A program made the position numbers and the translations under genes. This document shows positions 1 to 9,297 of a stretch of DNA of 64,000 nucleotides, piece after piece; the stretch's first letter is position 1; every line of letters starts with the position of its first letter. Under the pieces are notes generated by a model. That model was not told the origin of the DNA. It was given only the letters and a program-made list of their open reading frames with translations, and did no database searches. Location of the stretch: the NCBI GenBank assembly GCA_029265315.1, contig JAJUJM010000010.1, positions 1-64,000 of the forward strand, in the 5' to 3' direction. The stretch is from Actinomycetota bacterium. GTDB taxonomy: Bacteria > Actinomycetota > Coriobacteriia > Anaerosomatales > PHET01.

Positions 1-1431
1 CACTGCGAACACGATGGATGCGCCGACCTTGCGGGTCCTCACCTTGGTCCTGACATCTGCGGGTGAGACCGTCACGGCGAGGTCCGAGTCCGAATCCCTG
101 CCTGTCGACGCCGCGGCGCGGATGGTAGCGTCCAATGCAACGTCTGACATGCGGGTCTCACCACGCGCTGGCTCGGAGCGCGTGTAGCGACCGCGTCCGT
201 CGTCGACCACACTCTCCTGGCGCCTGCCGGCCATCGAACGTCGCGTCCTGTCCATGGCTGAGTCAAACCTGGGGCCTACCATATCCGCGTCCTGGTCGGC
301 TGAAGACAGCGACGTGAGAGATTCGAAGATCGAGGCTTGTCCCTCACCAGGCCCTCCGGACGCCGTCGACTCACCCTGCGAAGACGTGTCAGGCCCCGAT
401 AGCGCCCGGACGAGTGAATCACGCAGCGCATCAGTGTCGGATCGGACCTGCTCGAAGGGAAGGCGACGCAAGCGGTGCGCGAGGACGAACACCGCGATGC
501 GTTCAACATCCGCGAGAGTGACCTCTCCCCTACCCTCAAAGGCGGCGTGGGCGGCGGCCGCACGGGCCATCACGCTGTCGGCGCGGTGGCCGTCGACCTG
601 GGCGCGGATGCAGAGGTCGGCGATGGCGTACAGCACCTCTTCGGGTGTCTTGACCGACGAGACCCTCAGCCGGGCGTGCTTGACCTTCGTGCGTAGCTCC
701 GACTCGGCATCCTCCCAGTCGCGGGCGAAACCGGACGGGTCCTCTTCGAACGCATGACGGCGCCTCATGATCTCGACGCGCGCTTCGGGTTCCCTGACGG
801 CCTCCACATCCACGCAAAGCCCGAACCGGTCGAGCAGTTGCGGGCGGATCTCGCCCTCTTCGGGATTCATCGTCCCCACGAGTATGAAGCGGGCAGGGTG
901 CGCGAACGACACGCCCTCGCGCTCGACGGTGTTCACTCCCATCGCCGCCGCGTCGAGAAGCGTGTCGACGAGGTGGTCGTCCAAGAGGTTCACCTCGTCG
1001 ACATAGAGGATACCCCGGTTCGCGCTTGCGAGCAGACCGGGATGGAACTCTCGCTCACCACGCTTGAGGGCGGCCTCGAAGTCCAGAGTGCCCACAAGCC
1101 GGTCTTCGGTGGCCGACACGGGAAGATCGACGATGCGCGGCGTGCGCTGCGTCTTGGGCAGAGGGCCTGACTCTCTGCGCTCCCTGCATTCGGTGCACCA
1201 CGTCGTGGGCTCAGCCGGGTCGCACCCGAAGCGACAACCTTCGACCACATCGATCGTGGGGAGGATTCCCGCCAGAGCCCGAACCGCAGTGGACTTCGCG
1301 GTGCCCTTCTCGCCACGGATGAGGACTCCGCCGACTCGGGGGTCCACAGCGTTGAGCAGTAGAGCCGTTTTCAGGGACTCCTGCCCGACGATGGCGCTGA
1401 ACGGAAGACTCTGGACCGGTCGCGCTGTCAC
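1..1431 (-). CDS. Magnesium chelatase-type AAA+ ATPase (ChlI/ChlD-like), 3' end outside window
   Basis: The visible 477 residues form a MoxR/ChlI-type AAA+ domain: Walker A GEKGTAKST near residue 40 and Walker B DEVNLLDD near residue 160. A four-cysteine stretch (CRFGC, then CTEC near residues 73-86) follows Walker A, as in some chelatase ATPases. An acidic, serine-rich linker begins near residue 365. The last visible residues (KVRTRKVGASIVFAV) are what normally precedes the VDASGSM MIDAS motif, so a C-terminal von Willebrand A domain probably follows. Such AAA+-VWA proteins power metal insertion into tetrapyrroles, but some homologues have other client proteins. The GTG start lies 10 nt after the preceding gene and has GGACAGG upstream. 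No chelatase large subunit is visible, so the substrate is unknown. Confidence 0.85.
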   Translation of the reverse strand, partial: MTARPVQSLPFSAIVGQESLKTALLLNAVDPRVGGVLIRGEKGTAKSTAVRALAGILPTIDVVEGCRFGCDPAEPTTWCTECRERRESGPLPKTQRTPRIVDLPVSATEDRLVGTLDFEAALKRGEREFHPGLLASANRGILYVDEVNLLDDHLVDTLLDAAAMGVNTVEREGVSFAHPARFILVGTMNPEEGEIRPQLLDRFGLCVDVEAVREPEARVEIMRRRHAFEEDPSGFARDWEDAESELRTKVKHARLRVSSVKTPEEVLYAIADLCIRAQVDGHRADSVMARAAAAHAAFEGRGEVTLADVERIAVFVLAHRLRRLPFEQVRSDTDALRDSLVRALSGPDTSSQGESTASGGPGEGQASIFESLTSLSSADQDADMVGPRFDSAMDRTRRSMAGRRQESVVDDGRGRYTRSEPARGETRMSDVALDATIRAAASTGRDSDSDLAVTVSPADVRTKVRTRKVGASIVFAV

Positions 1432-1441
1432 ACCCTGTCCG

Positions 1442-2611
1442 TCACTTCCACTGGAACGAACCGCAGCTGGCGGGGTCACGCTGTCCCTTGTTGGGGCACG
1501 TCTCGGTGTAGACGCAGTCCTCGCACGTCATATTGTCGATGGGGTCCGAAGACACCGGCGGCAGGTCCACGAAGTCGGAGCCGGGCCCGGTCGATTCGGG
1601 CGCCCCGAGTTCCGGAGAGCCCAACGCGCTCATGCTCTGCGCCACGTCCTGCGGTCGGGCAAGGTCCGGGGCAGATGGATCGGCGACCTCGCTCGCAGCT
1701 CCCGCCGATGAGGACTCCTCTGACGGCAGAGGCGGGGGCACGGGGATCGGGACGACTGAGGACGGCTCTTCCCGCACAGAGGAAGTATCGGGAACCTCAG
1801 GACTCTCCAAGTCCGCGAGCAGAGCATCGACGTCCGATGTGTCCGCGGACGGTGCCTCCTCGTAGGCGCCCAGGATGACCGGCCGAGCGGCAGACATCGT
1901 CTCGTCGTCGCCGGGCGCACGAACGAGTGAGCCCTCGTCTTCGCCGGGCTCCTCCAAGGCGTCCAGGTCGAAGGGCTTCGGTTCTTCCTTGGTGGCCCAG
2001 GGCCACGCCGGGACATCCGCCTCGACAACCACGGCATCGGGGGCCTCAGGGAATGCGTCCGGCGCCTCTTGGCCCTCGCCTTGGCCCTCGCCTTGGTCCA
2101 CGTCCGCGGCTGCGGTCGATTCGCCCTCTTCGACGCCAGCCTCCGTCACCACAGGGGTTTCGGCAGGGCCGACGGACTCAGGGGGCACGATGCCTTCGGC
2201 CTCCAAGCTCACCGTGGTGCGCCGAAGTGCTTCTTTGAGGTCTTCGGTCTGCTCCTCTTCACTCCCGGTTGAGAGCTCGGGCGCCCGTTCAGTCTCGGGT
2301 GCGGAAGCGGGCTCAGACACCGCTTCGTCAGTTGAGATGAGATCGGCTTCAGACTCATCCGGTTGAGGCGTCGCGGTGACCTCTGACGACGGTTCCGGAG
2401 CGGGCGCAGTCGCGTGCGCGGGCCGGACGAGCAGAACAGGCGTCGTCCCTTGAAGGTCGCCAACGACGACTTCGTGGTCCCACAGAGAGAACGACTCATC
2501 GGCGGTGATCCGCGAAAGCTCAGCCATCGCGTCAGCTCTGGTCTCGAAGGTACGCTCGGAGAGCAACGTGAGTGACCCGTCCGGGCCTTTTCCTATGAGG
2601 AAGAAGGACAT
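1442..2611 (-). CDS. Acidic hypothetical protein with C-terminal cysteine cluster
   Basis: I do not recognise a family. The 389-residue product has three parts. Residues 1-65 look like a small folded domain (MSFFLIGKGPDG onward, ending VVLLVRP-like). Residues 70-350 are low-complexity, rich in Glu, Ala, Pro, Ser and Val, and probably disordered. The last 30 residues hold a C-x2-C-x5-C-x10-C arrangement (TCEDC, ETC, ASC) that could bind zinc or an Fe-S cluster. There is no signal peptide or membrane segment. It lies 10 nt upstream of the chelatase-type ATPase on the same strand, so the two are probably co-transcribed. The ATG follows GAGGGGTGG. Confidence 0.7.
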   Translation of the reverse strand: MSFFLIGKGPDGSLTLLSERTFETRADAMAELSRITADESFSLWDHEVVVGDLQGTTPVLLVRPAHATAPAPEPSSEVTATPQPDESEADLISTDEAVSEPASAPETERAPELSTGSEEEQTEDLKEALRRTTVSLEAEGIVPPESVGPAETPVVTEAGVEEGESTAAADVDQGEGQGEGQEAPDAFPEAPDAVVVEADVPAWPWATKEEPKPFDLDALEEPGEDEGSLVRAPGDDETMSAARPVILGAYEEAPSADTSDVDALLADLESPEVPDTSSVREEPSSVVPIPVPPPLPSEESSSAGAASEVADPSAPDLARPQDVAQSMSALGSPELGAPESTGPGSDFVDLPPVSSDPIDNMTCEDCVYTETCPNKGQRDPASCGSFQWK

Positions 2612-2677
2612 GTACCACCCCTCGGGCCGCGGCAGGTGACATTCCCGCCGTGACGTAGCCGCACTGCATGCATCCTC

Positions 2678-2706
2678 ATCCTAGAGCGCATGATGGCACG
2701 GGGCAA
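2678..2706 (-). promoter_or_regulatory. Sigma70-type promoter for the acidic protein/chelatase pair
   Basis: On the minus strand, TTGCCC (2701-2706) and TAGGAT (2678-2683) are separated by 17 nt. They lie about 65 nt upstream of the ATG at 2611. The match is moderate. Confidence 0.4.
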
Positions 2707-2740
2707 CATGAACAGAGGTAGCCGACGTGACTCCGTGTGA

Positions 2741-3601
2741 TCACGCGCACGATTCACGCAACGCGCGCAGCCGTTCCACATTGACCCGGTCCTTCTCAGG
2801 GGCCTCGCCGGGCATCTCGGTCACGACGCATGCGGACGCGAGTCTGGGCTCGCACAACATCGCGTGAAAACCGGCTTCTCCGATGTGGCCGTCCCCGATC
2901 CACGCATGCCGGTCTTTCCGGCTTCCGCGTTCGAACATGCAATCGTTGGCATGAATGAGCCCGAGTCTGTCCAGTCCGATGGTCTCGTCAATCTCGTCTG
3001 CGACGGCAGACCACCCTGTGACATCCGAGATGGGATAGCCAAAGGCGAACGCGTGGCACGTGTCGAAGCACACACCAACGGCTTCAGTGGGCAATCCGGT
3101 ATGGGCGATCACGGCAGCCAGCTGCGATAGAGGCCCACCGAACGTGCGACCGGCTCCTGCCGTGTTCTCAAGGAGCAGACGGGCGGGTTCGCACGTGAAG
3201 GCGGCACGTGTGCGCGCCTGAAGGACAGCGTCTGCACAGCGTTTCGCAGCCACATCTGGGTCACCCAAAGGATCGTTACCCAAGTGCGTGACCACGCCAT
3301 CAGCGCCCAAGATCGAACCCCGTATGAGCTCGTCAGCGAGTGCGGCCACCGACTTCTCCCTGAGGTCGTCATCGCTCGTGGTCAGGTTGATGAGGTATGC
3401 CGTATGGGTGAAGAGCGGGAATCCACCGCGTCGCGTCCGCTCAAGCTGGAAGGCATTCGCGTGATCGCGGTCAAGCGGCGCCGCCCGCCACTGGCGAGGA
3501 CTCTTCGCGAAAACCTGCATACATTCGCAACCAACACGCTGGGCGTAGTCGAGTGCATCGACGTAACCTTTCGCGACGGACACGTGGGCGCCGATGCGCA
3601 T
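2741..3601 (-). CDS. nfo: Deoxyribonuclease IV (AP endonuclease, Nfo)
   Basis: This 286-residue protein is a TIM-barrel AP endonuclease of the Nfo family, which incises DNA 5' to abasic sites in base excision repair. It begins MRIGAHVSVAKG. Metal-ligand motifs are visible as HTAYLINL, VTHLGN, LLLENTAG, GVCFDTCHAFAFGY, IHANDC and HAWIGDGHIG, in the usual order. The ATG at 3601 has GGAGGG eight bases upstream. The frame stays open much further upstream but without family similarity, so the shorter start is chosen. It is divergent from dinB across 126 bp. Confidence 0.95.
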   Translation of the reverse strand: MRIGAHVSVAKGYVDALDYAQRVGCECMQVFAKSPRQWRAAPLDRDHANAFQLERTRRGGFPLFTHTAYLINLTTSDDDLREKSVAALADELIRGSILGADGVVTHLGNDPLGDPDVAAKRCADAVLQARTRAAFTCEPARLLLENTAGAGRTFGGPLSQLAAVIAHTGLPTEAVGVCFDTCHAFAFGYPISDVTGWSAVADEIDETIGLDRLGLIHANDCMFERGSRKDRHAWIGDGHIGEAGFHAMLCEPRLASACVVTEMPGEAPEKDRVNVERLRALRESCA

Positions 3602-3727
3602 CCGCTGACCCTCCGATCCCAACAGGAGTTCGTGAACACTGATCAATTGTACGCAGCCCGCCGATACACTGGAGACGGCCCGACTTGCGAACTGCCCTAT
3701 TCGAGTCTTGGCGACGTGAGGTGTGTG

Positions 3728-4969
3728 GTGAACCGAGTCAGGCGGTCCGAGGCTGATGCTGACACCAGCCGCCCTTGGCAGGGCCGGGCGATCCTGCATG
3801 TGGACCTTGACGCCTTCTTCGCAGCTGTCGAGCAACTCGACCACCCTGAATGGCGAGGACGCCCTGTGATCGTCGGCGGAGACCCGAAGCACCGCGGGGT
3901 CGTGGCGACCGCGAGCTATGAAGCACGCGCCTACGGCGTGCACTCGGCCATGCCTTCGGCGCGTGCCGCCCATCTGTGCCCCGATGCCATCTGGACACGC
4001 GGCTCCTTCGAGCGGTACCGCGAGGTGTCAAAGGAAGTCATGAGCATCCTTGAGGATGTCACGCCGTTGGTCGAGCCCGTATCGATAGACGAAGCGTACC
4101 TGGACGTGACTCCCGGTCGTTACTCGGATGAGCATCCAGTCCGGGTCGCCGAAGACATCCGGTCGAGGATAGCGAAGCTGGGCATCACAGCGTCCGTTGG
4201 GTTGGGCACGTCCAAGACCGTCGCCAAGATCGCATCCGACCACATGAAGCCTGACGCTCTCACGATCGTCTGGCCCAGTGAGGAAGCCTCATTCCTCGCC
4301 CCCCTGCCAGTGTCACGGATGAGCGGGATAGGACCTCAGACCGCTCGTCGACTGACGCGACACGGCGTGCGCACACTCGGGGACCTGGCGGGACTCGATC
4401 CGGAGAGCGCGACAGCGGTCCTCGGTCCTGACGGACCGAAATGGACACGCAGGGCTACCGGTGTGGATGAGCGCCCCGTGGGTGGCCGCTCGCAGGCGAA
4501 ATCTGTGTCCAATGAACGCACCTTCTTGAACGACCTGCGGACTCCCGAACAGGTCAACAGGGAACTTGAGAGGCTCGCGTCACGAGTCACTGAGCGACTC
4601 ACCGCCAAGGGGCTTTCGGGCCGAACAGTGACCCTAAAACTCCGCTTCTCTGATTTCACGACGCGCACCGTACGACACACGCTTCCGGCACCCACTGACG
4701 ATGCGCGTGTCGTCGCGGCGTGCGCGAGGGAGCTTCTGTCGAGCGCTTGGACCCCCGGCGTCGGACTGCGGCTGCTCGGCGTCGGCGTCTCGGGATTCGC
4801 TGATCGCGCGATTCAGCTCGACCTTCTCGCTCCGCCCTCCCAACACGAGCCTTCCCGCGCTCGCGAGAAGCTCGTCGCCGGTGTGGAAGCCGTACGCCGT
4901 CGCTTCGGACCAGATGCGCTACGCTTCGGCTCTGATCTCAGCGGTTGTGACGAGGAGGACGAAGCGTGA
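3728..4969 (+). CDS. dinB: DNA polymerase IV (Y-family, DinB)
   Basis: The 413-residue product has Y-family palm motifs DLDAFFAAVEQ (about residues 26-36) and SIDEAYLD (about 122-129). A helix-hairpin-helix region (MSGIGPQTARRL) and a C-terminal little-finger domain follow. It performs translesion synthesis. The GTG at 3728 is preferred because GTGAGG lies seven bases upstream; the frame is open further but encodes unrelated sequence. No beta-clamp motif was confirmed at the C-terminus. The stop overlaps the GTG of the next lipoprotein gene by 4 bp. I found no perfect SOS box upstream, unlike the dnaE2 unit. Confidence 0.95.
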   Translation: MNRVRRSEADADTSRPWQGRAILHVDLDAFFAAVEQLDHPEWRGRPVIVGGDPKHRGVVATASYEARAYGVHSAMPSARAAHLCPDAIWTRGSFERYREVSKEVMSILEDVTPLVEPVSIDEAYLDVTPGRYSDEHPVRVAEDIRSRIAKLGITASVGLGTSKTVAKIASDHMKPDALTIVWPSEEASFLAPLPVSRMSGIGPQTARRLTRHGVRTLGDLAGLDPESATAVLGPDGPKWTRRATGVDERPVGGRSQAKSVSNERTFLNDLRTPEQVNRELERLASRVTERLTAKGLSGRTVTLKLRFSDFTTRTVRHTLPAPTDDARVVAACARELLSSAWTPGVGLRLLGVGVSGFADRAIQLDLLAPPSQHEPSRAREKLVAGVEAVRRRFGPDALRFGSDLSGCDEEDEA

Positions 4970-5418
4970 TCCGATGGACGACCCGAGCGCTTCTCGCCGC
5001 TTCTGTGGTCCTGCCGCTCCTTTTCGCAGGCTGCAGTTCAAGAGGCGGCTCCGGACAACCCTCTGCGCCTCCCACTACCGTCGTCCCCTCGGACACGACG
5101 AGCACACCATCTCCCGCTCTTACCAGGCATGACGCCCACGGCAGCGCGACCGCTGTGGGCACGCTCGTCTATCGCAGGGACCAGGGCGGCTTCTTCGCGG
5201 TCACCGACCTCGTACCCGGACACGCACCCTCGACCGACGCGCGGCTACTCGCGGTGCTGGTCCAGCCGGATGGGTCCCGTGCGGCTCCTGACCTCGTACC
5301 CCTCGTCGGCGCGTACTGCTCGTTCACCGGGACGCTGCGAACGGAGACGTCCATCTCCGCACTACCTGAACTCGTCGTCGAATCCTACCGGGTCATCAGC
5401 ACCCCCACGTCGCCATGA
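4966..5418 (+). CDS. Small lipoprotein, paralogue of the next gene
   Basis: This 150-residue protein has a type II signal peptide with lipobox LFAGC (cysteine near residue 24) and a Ser/Thr/Pro-rich linker. A compact beta-rich domain follows, containing VGTLVYRRDQGGFFAV and ending SYRVISTP. No known family is recognised. Its GTG overlaps the dinB stop codon (GTGA), implying translational coupling to a cytoplasmic polymerase, which is odd. Its domain pattern matches the next lipoprotein, so the two look like an old tandem duplication. Confidence 0.75.
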   Translation: MIRWTTRALLAASVVLPLLFAGCSSRGGSGQPSAPPTTVVPSDTTSTPSPALTRHDAHGSATAVGTLVYRRDQGGFFAVTDLVPGHAPSTDARLLAVLVQPDGSRAAPDLVPLVGAYCSFTGTLRTETSISALPELVVESYRVISTPTSP

Positions 5419-5486
5419 TGAGAACCCACGCGCTCCTTTCGGCGTCCAATGGTCATCCGACTGTCCGTGACCCTGAGGAGGTCGAC

Positions 5487-5936
5487 ATGCTTTCCGCGAC
5501 AAGGATCGTTCTCGCAATCGCGCTGGTCGCCGTGATCGCATCCGGGTGCTCGCCCGCCGCGCAAGGCCCTTCCGCGCCGTCAGACGAACAACCGATCCAG
5601 CAACCCGGTGATGCATCCACGGGCAGCCGGCTGGCTTTCGGCCTGTACGACCTCGAGGACGGGACGGTGCAGGCGATAGGCACGCTGGAGTGGGTGGACC
5701 TCGAAGGCGGCTTCTGGGCGATCAAGGGCGGCACCGAGGCCGAGGGTGACGCAGGGAAGATCGTTGCGGTCATCGGAGACGTTGGTAGCCTGGAGGCCGA
5801 ATTGAAGGCGCTCGAAGGCAAGACCGTCCAGGTCAAGGGCACGCGACTCGAAGGCGTGTCCGTCCGCATGGCGGGTCCGGAGATCGCTGTCAGCTCGGTC
5901 GAGGAGATCTCGGACACGCCAGGTCCTGCCGAGTAG
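5487..5936 (+). CDS. Small lipoprotein, paralogue of the preceding gene
   Basis: The 149-residue product starts MLSATRIVLAIAL and has lipobox IASGC near residue 21, so it should be lipid-anchored outside the cell. Its domain shares GTLEWVDLEGGFWAI, a spaced G-x-V-x-V strand and PEIAVSSVEEIS with its neighbour. The ATG at 5487 has GAGGAGG at good spacing, so the upstream ATG at 5415 is not used here. Its 3' end overlaps the convergent dnaE2 gene by 47 bp. Function is unknown; the pattern resembles small beta-barrel (OB-like) domains, which is inference. Confidence 0.75.
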   Translation: MLSATRIVLAIALVAVIASGCSPAAQGPSAPSDEQPIQQPGDASTGSRLAFGLYDLEDGTVQAIGTLEWVDLEGGFWAIKGGTEAEGDAGKIVAVIGDVGSLEAELKALEGKTVQVKGTRLEGVSVRMAGPEIAVSSVEEISDTPGPAE

Positions 5937-8900
5937 ACGCCTCGGTCCACGACTCCTCCTCGGGAGCGCCCGGACCCCCCGGAGTCGGTCCCATCGGCCC
6001 GCTCGGGACGCCTCTGCGAATGCGCACAGGCGTCCCGTCCTCCGACCTGACGACGTAGGGACTGACATCTTCAGCGACGATGGCCAATCCGCGCTCGGGG
6101 TTGTTCTGCAGCGTGCCGTCGATGAGGTAGGCGCGGTGTTTCACGATGACATCACCCGTGCGATCGAGCACGTCCTCGAAGACGACGACATCAAGGAGTC
6201 CCGTGGCGTCTTCGAGCGTGAGGAAACACGTGCGCCGACCCGACCGCGTCCGTGGCGTCTGCGCACGCTCGCGCACGCCGCACACACGCACCTTCGTACG
6301 GTCGAGCGTATCGCGCAGGTCGCGCGCGAAGGTGACCCCGCGAGCGACGAGGTCGGCTGCGGTGAGGTCGAGAGGGTGTGCTGACAAAGAGAGCCCGGCT
6401 ATCTCCAGTTCCGCCGACAAGCGGCGCGCAAGACTCCAACCACTCACATGGGTGGGATCCTCTACTGCGGTCGTGGGCCCTGGCGCGAGGCACAGCGTGT
6501 CGTCACCGGCCACCCCTTCCCGCGCGATGACCGCTTTGAGTTCGGGCAGCAGGACAAGCATCTCGTCACGAGTGGGCGGACGGCCCGCCTCAGTGATCCC
6601 GAGCCCATCGAGCGCTCCGACGCGTATGAGTGACTCCGCCGCGGGAAGCTCGGCCCTTGTGCGACGCAGGAAGTCGGCGAGGTCACGAAAAGGACGCACA
6701 GCCTGTTCGCGAGTGATCGCGTCGACAAGGCGACCTGTCATGGCATACAGGTCCTTCAGACCGATGCGTATGGCCGTACCTTCATGGACCACCGTGTGTT
6801 CGGCCGCGCTCTCGTTGACGTGGGGCGCGAGGATCTCGATGCCGTGGCGCCTCGCGTCGTTGACGATCAGGCGCGGCGTGTAAAAGCCCATCGGTTCGTG
6901 GTTCAGGATCGCGCAAGCGAACTCCGCGGGGTAGTACGTGCGCAACCAGGCGCTCGCATAGCTGACCACGGCGAAACAGGCCGCGTGCGCTTTGTTGAAG
7001 CCGTAGGCCGCGAACCCTTCGAGCTGCCGGAACACCTCGGCCGCGACTTGAGCATCGACACCGCGAGCGAGCGCCTTTTCAAGAAAGTGAGCACGGATCC
7101 GCTCCATCTGCTCGCGACTTCTGTCCTTCGTCATCGCGCGACGCAGACTGTCGGCCTCAGCCAGGCTGAATCCGGCGACCTCACGTGCCACGAGCAGGAC
7201 CTGCTCCTGGTAGACGATGACGCCGTATGAGTCGGCGAGGACCTCACGCATCCCCTCGTGGGGGACGCTGACCGGCTCGATGCCGTGGCGACGCCTGATG
7301 AACGGCGTGATCATCTCGGCTTCGAGCGGGCCGGGTCGAAACAGCGAGATCTGGGCGACGATATCTTCGAACCTGCTCGGTTTCAGGCGCGTGGACAGGT
7401 TGCGCTGGCCGCTCGACTCGAGCTGGAACATGCCCACCGTGTCAGCCGCGGCGATCATCTCGTAGACGCGCGGATCGTCCTTCGGCAGCTCGAACGGCTC
7501 AGGCACCGCACCCTGACCCACCCGGGCGCGAGCGAGCTCGACTGCGGTCGAGATGGCCGAGTGCATCCGCAGCCCCAGGATGTCCATCTTGACGAGGCCA
7601 AGGGCTTCGACGTCGTCCTTGTCGTACTGCGAGACGACGACACCTTTGGCCGCCCACTGAAGCGGCGTCCAGGAGGCGACCGGGTCGCGCGTGATGATGA
7701 AACCGCCCAGGTGTGTGCCGAGATGGGTGGGTGTGCGGTCGAGGCGCTCCGCGATCTCGAGGATCTTCGCGTAGCGAGGTTCCCGCAGCGGATGACCGCG
7801 GCACTCCGGATACGTCTCGAGCACCTCGCGGATCTTGCGCGCACTCACCCATGGCAGGTGCCGCGAGAGTGCATTGACCTCAGTGATCGGCAGACCGAAC
7901 GCCCGCGCTGCGATGCGCACGGCGCTTCTGGCCGTCGTGGTCTGCACGGTGGCGACCATGGCGACGTGCTCGTGACCGAAACGGCGATAGATGAAGTCGA
8001 TGACCTCGTCGCGGCGCGCCGAGTCGAAGTCCACATCGATGTCGGGCATCTGCCGGCGCTCGGGGTTCAGGAAGCGCTCGAAGAGCAGGCCGTGCTCGAT
8101 AGGGTCGGCATCGGTTATCCCGAGTGCGAACGAGACGATGCTGTCACCGGCGCTTCCCCTCCCGCTGCACCGGATGCCTTTGCGCCGCGCGAAGTCGACG
8201 ATCTCCTTGACGACGAGGAAGTACTCGGCGAAACCCATCTGGTCGATCAGTGCGAGTTCATGCTGGAGTCGCCGCAGAGCCTCCGGGGGCATCGGGCGGT
8301 AGCGGGACTCGAGTCCGCGCCAGGACTCCTTGGCGAGAACCGAATATGCGCTCTCCCCGCTGGGCAGCTCGGCGCCAGGGAAGTGGAACCGCCCGAGCGG
8401 CAGCTCGAACCCCATGCACATCGACGCGATCTCGAGGGTCGCATCACATGCCCGTTCGCAACCGGCGAACAGGCGCCGCATCTCCGTGGCGGGCTTGAAC
8501 CACAGCTCGGCGTTCGGCCGATCATGAGGCCCCGGCAACGCCATGCGTGCTCCGGCGCTCGCGAGAACATCATGGAGGCGGTGGTCGGCCGCCCGCAGGT
8601 AGTGGACGTCGTTGGTCGCGACGACCGGCAACCCGAGGTCATCAGCGGCTTCGACGAGTCCGCCCACGATGCGTGGGCCCTCCGCGGTGAGCGGGTGCAC
8701 GAGTTCGACGAAGAACGCCCCGGGTTCGAAGCAGGACGCGAGCCGCAGGAGTGCCGAGCGGGCCCGACCCGGGCGCGCATGGGCGATGGCGAGTGCGGCC
8801 TCACCGTTGGCGCACCCCGACAGGGCGATGAGGCCCTCACTGAAGCGTTCGAGGTCTTTGAGGGCGACGATGCTCGGCACCTCAGGTCCGCGCAGGTGCG

Positions 8901-9279
8901 TGCGTGAGAGAAGACGACACAGGTTGCGGTACCCGGCGAAGTCGCGCGCGAGGAGTGTGAGATGGAACCCCGATGCCGCCGCACGCCCGAAACCGACACT
9001 CGCCGGGACCGTGAGCCGCGATTCGAGCGGCAAGTCGGTCTCCTCGCCGAGCACACCTGCGCTCTCGACGACGATCTCACACCCGATGATGGGAGCGATT
9101 CCGGCGTCCTTGCAGGCCCTGTAGAACCGGACCGCACCTGTCATGCCTTGGTGGTCGGTGAGCGCGAGCGCGGGCATCTCGAGCTCAGCAGCGCGTTCAA
9201 CGAGCTCAACCAACGGGCAAGCGCCATCCATGAAACTGAAATTCGAATGTGTGTGCAGGTGCACGAATCGCGTCGACAT
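5890..9279 (-). CDS. dnaE2: DnaE2/ImuC-type error-prone DNA polymerase III alpha subunit
   Basis: The 1129-residue protein has an N-terminal PHP domain (HLHTHSNFSFMDGA), a C-family polymerase core and a C-terminal OB-fold. Catalytic aspartates fit the PDIDVDFD motif at 412-419 and KMDILGL at 564-570. The segment HEPMGFYTPRLIVNDARRHG is characteristic of the DnaE2 (ImuC) subfamily rather than replicative DnaE1. DnaE2 makes damage-induced mutagenic bypass synthesis, usually with ImuA' and ImuB, neither of which is visible here. It lies 18 nt after a DUF6504-like gene under an SOS-box promoter. The last 40 residues are Pro/Gly/Arg-rich and overlap the convergent lipoprotein gene. Confidence 0.93.
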   Translation of the reverse strand: MSTRFVHLHTHSNFSFMDGACPLVELVERAAELEMPALALTDHQGMTGAVRFYRACKDAGIAPIIGCEIVVESAGVLGEETDLPLESRLTVPASVGFGRAAASGFHLTLLARDFAGYRNLCRLLSRTHLRGPEVPSIVALKDLERFSEGLIALSGCANGEAALAIAHARPGRARSALLRLASCFEPGAFFVELVHPLTAEGPRIVGGLVEAADDLGLPVVATNDVHYLRAADHRLHDVLASAGARMALPGPHDRPNAELWFKPATEMRRLFAGCERACDATLEIASMCMGFELPLGRFHFPGAELPSGESAYSVLAKESWRGLESRYRPMPPEALRRLQHELALIDQMGFAEYFLVVKEIVDFARRKGIRCSGRGSAGDSIVSFALGITDADPIEHGLLFERFLNPERRQMPDIDVDFDSARRDEVIDFIYRRFGHEHVAMVATVQTTTARSAVRIAARAFGLPITEVNALSRHLPWVSARKIREVLETYPECRGHPLREPRYAKILEIAERLDRTPTHLGTHLGGFIITRDPVASWTPLQWAAKGVVVSQYDKDDVEALGLVKMDILGLRMHSAISTAVELARARVGQGAVPEPFELPKDDPRVYEMIAAADTVGMFQLESSGQRNLSTRLKPSRFEDIVAQISLFRPGPLEAEMITPFIRRRHGIEPVSVPHEGMREVLADSYGVIVYQEQVLLVAREVAGFSLAEADSLRRAMTKDRSREQMERIRAHFLEKALARGVDAQVAAEVFRQLEGFAAYGFNKAHAACFAVVSYASAWLRTYYPAEFACAILNHEPMGFYTPRLIVNDARRHGIEILAPHVNESAAEHTVVHEGTAIRIGLKDLYAMTGRLVDAITREQAVRPFRDLADFLRRTRAELPAAESLIRVGALDGLGITEAGRPPTRDEMLVLLPELKAVIAREGVAGDDTLCLAPGPTTAVEDPTHVSGWSLARRLSAELEIAGLSLSAHPLDLTAADLVARGVTFARDLRDTLDRTKVRVCGVRERAQTPRTRSGRRTCFLTLEDATGLLDVVVFEDVLDRTGDVIVKHRAYLIDGTLQNNPERGLAIVAEDVSPYVVRSEDGTPVRIRRGVPSGPMGPTPGGPGAPEEESWTEASTRQDLACPRSPRPS

Positions 9280-9297
9280 CGCGCGTGATGCCCCTGA

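Noticed and set aside
3628-3637. GTTCGTGAAC between nfo and dinB as an SOS box
   Set aside because: The half-sites are spaced by two bases and in the wrong orientation relative to CGAAC-N4-GTTCG.
3284-3727. N-terminal extension of the dinB frame (about 148 codons)
   Set aside because: It runs antisense to nfo and lacks similarity; Y-family polymerases begin close to the DLDAFF motif.
3602-3973. N-terminal extension of the nfo frame
   Set aside because: It overlaps dinB on the other strand and the conserved MRIGAHVS start has a good ribosome binding site.
7258-8907. Long plus-strand open frame (549 codons) opposite dnaE2
   Set aside because: It is exactly antisense to the conserved polymerase core and its translation is a GC-rich Arg/His/Asp mixture without any recognisable motif.
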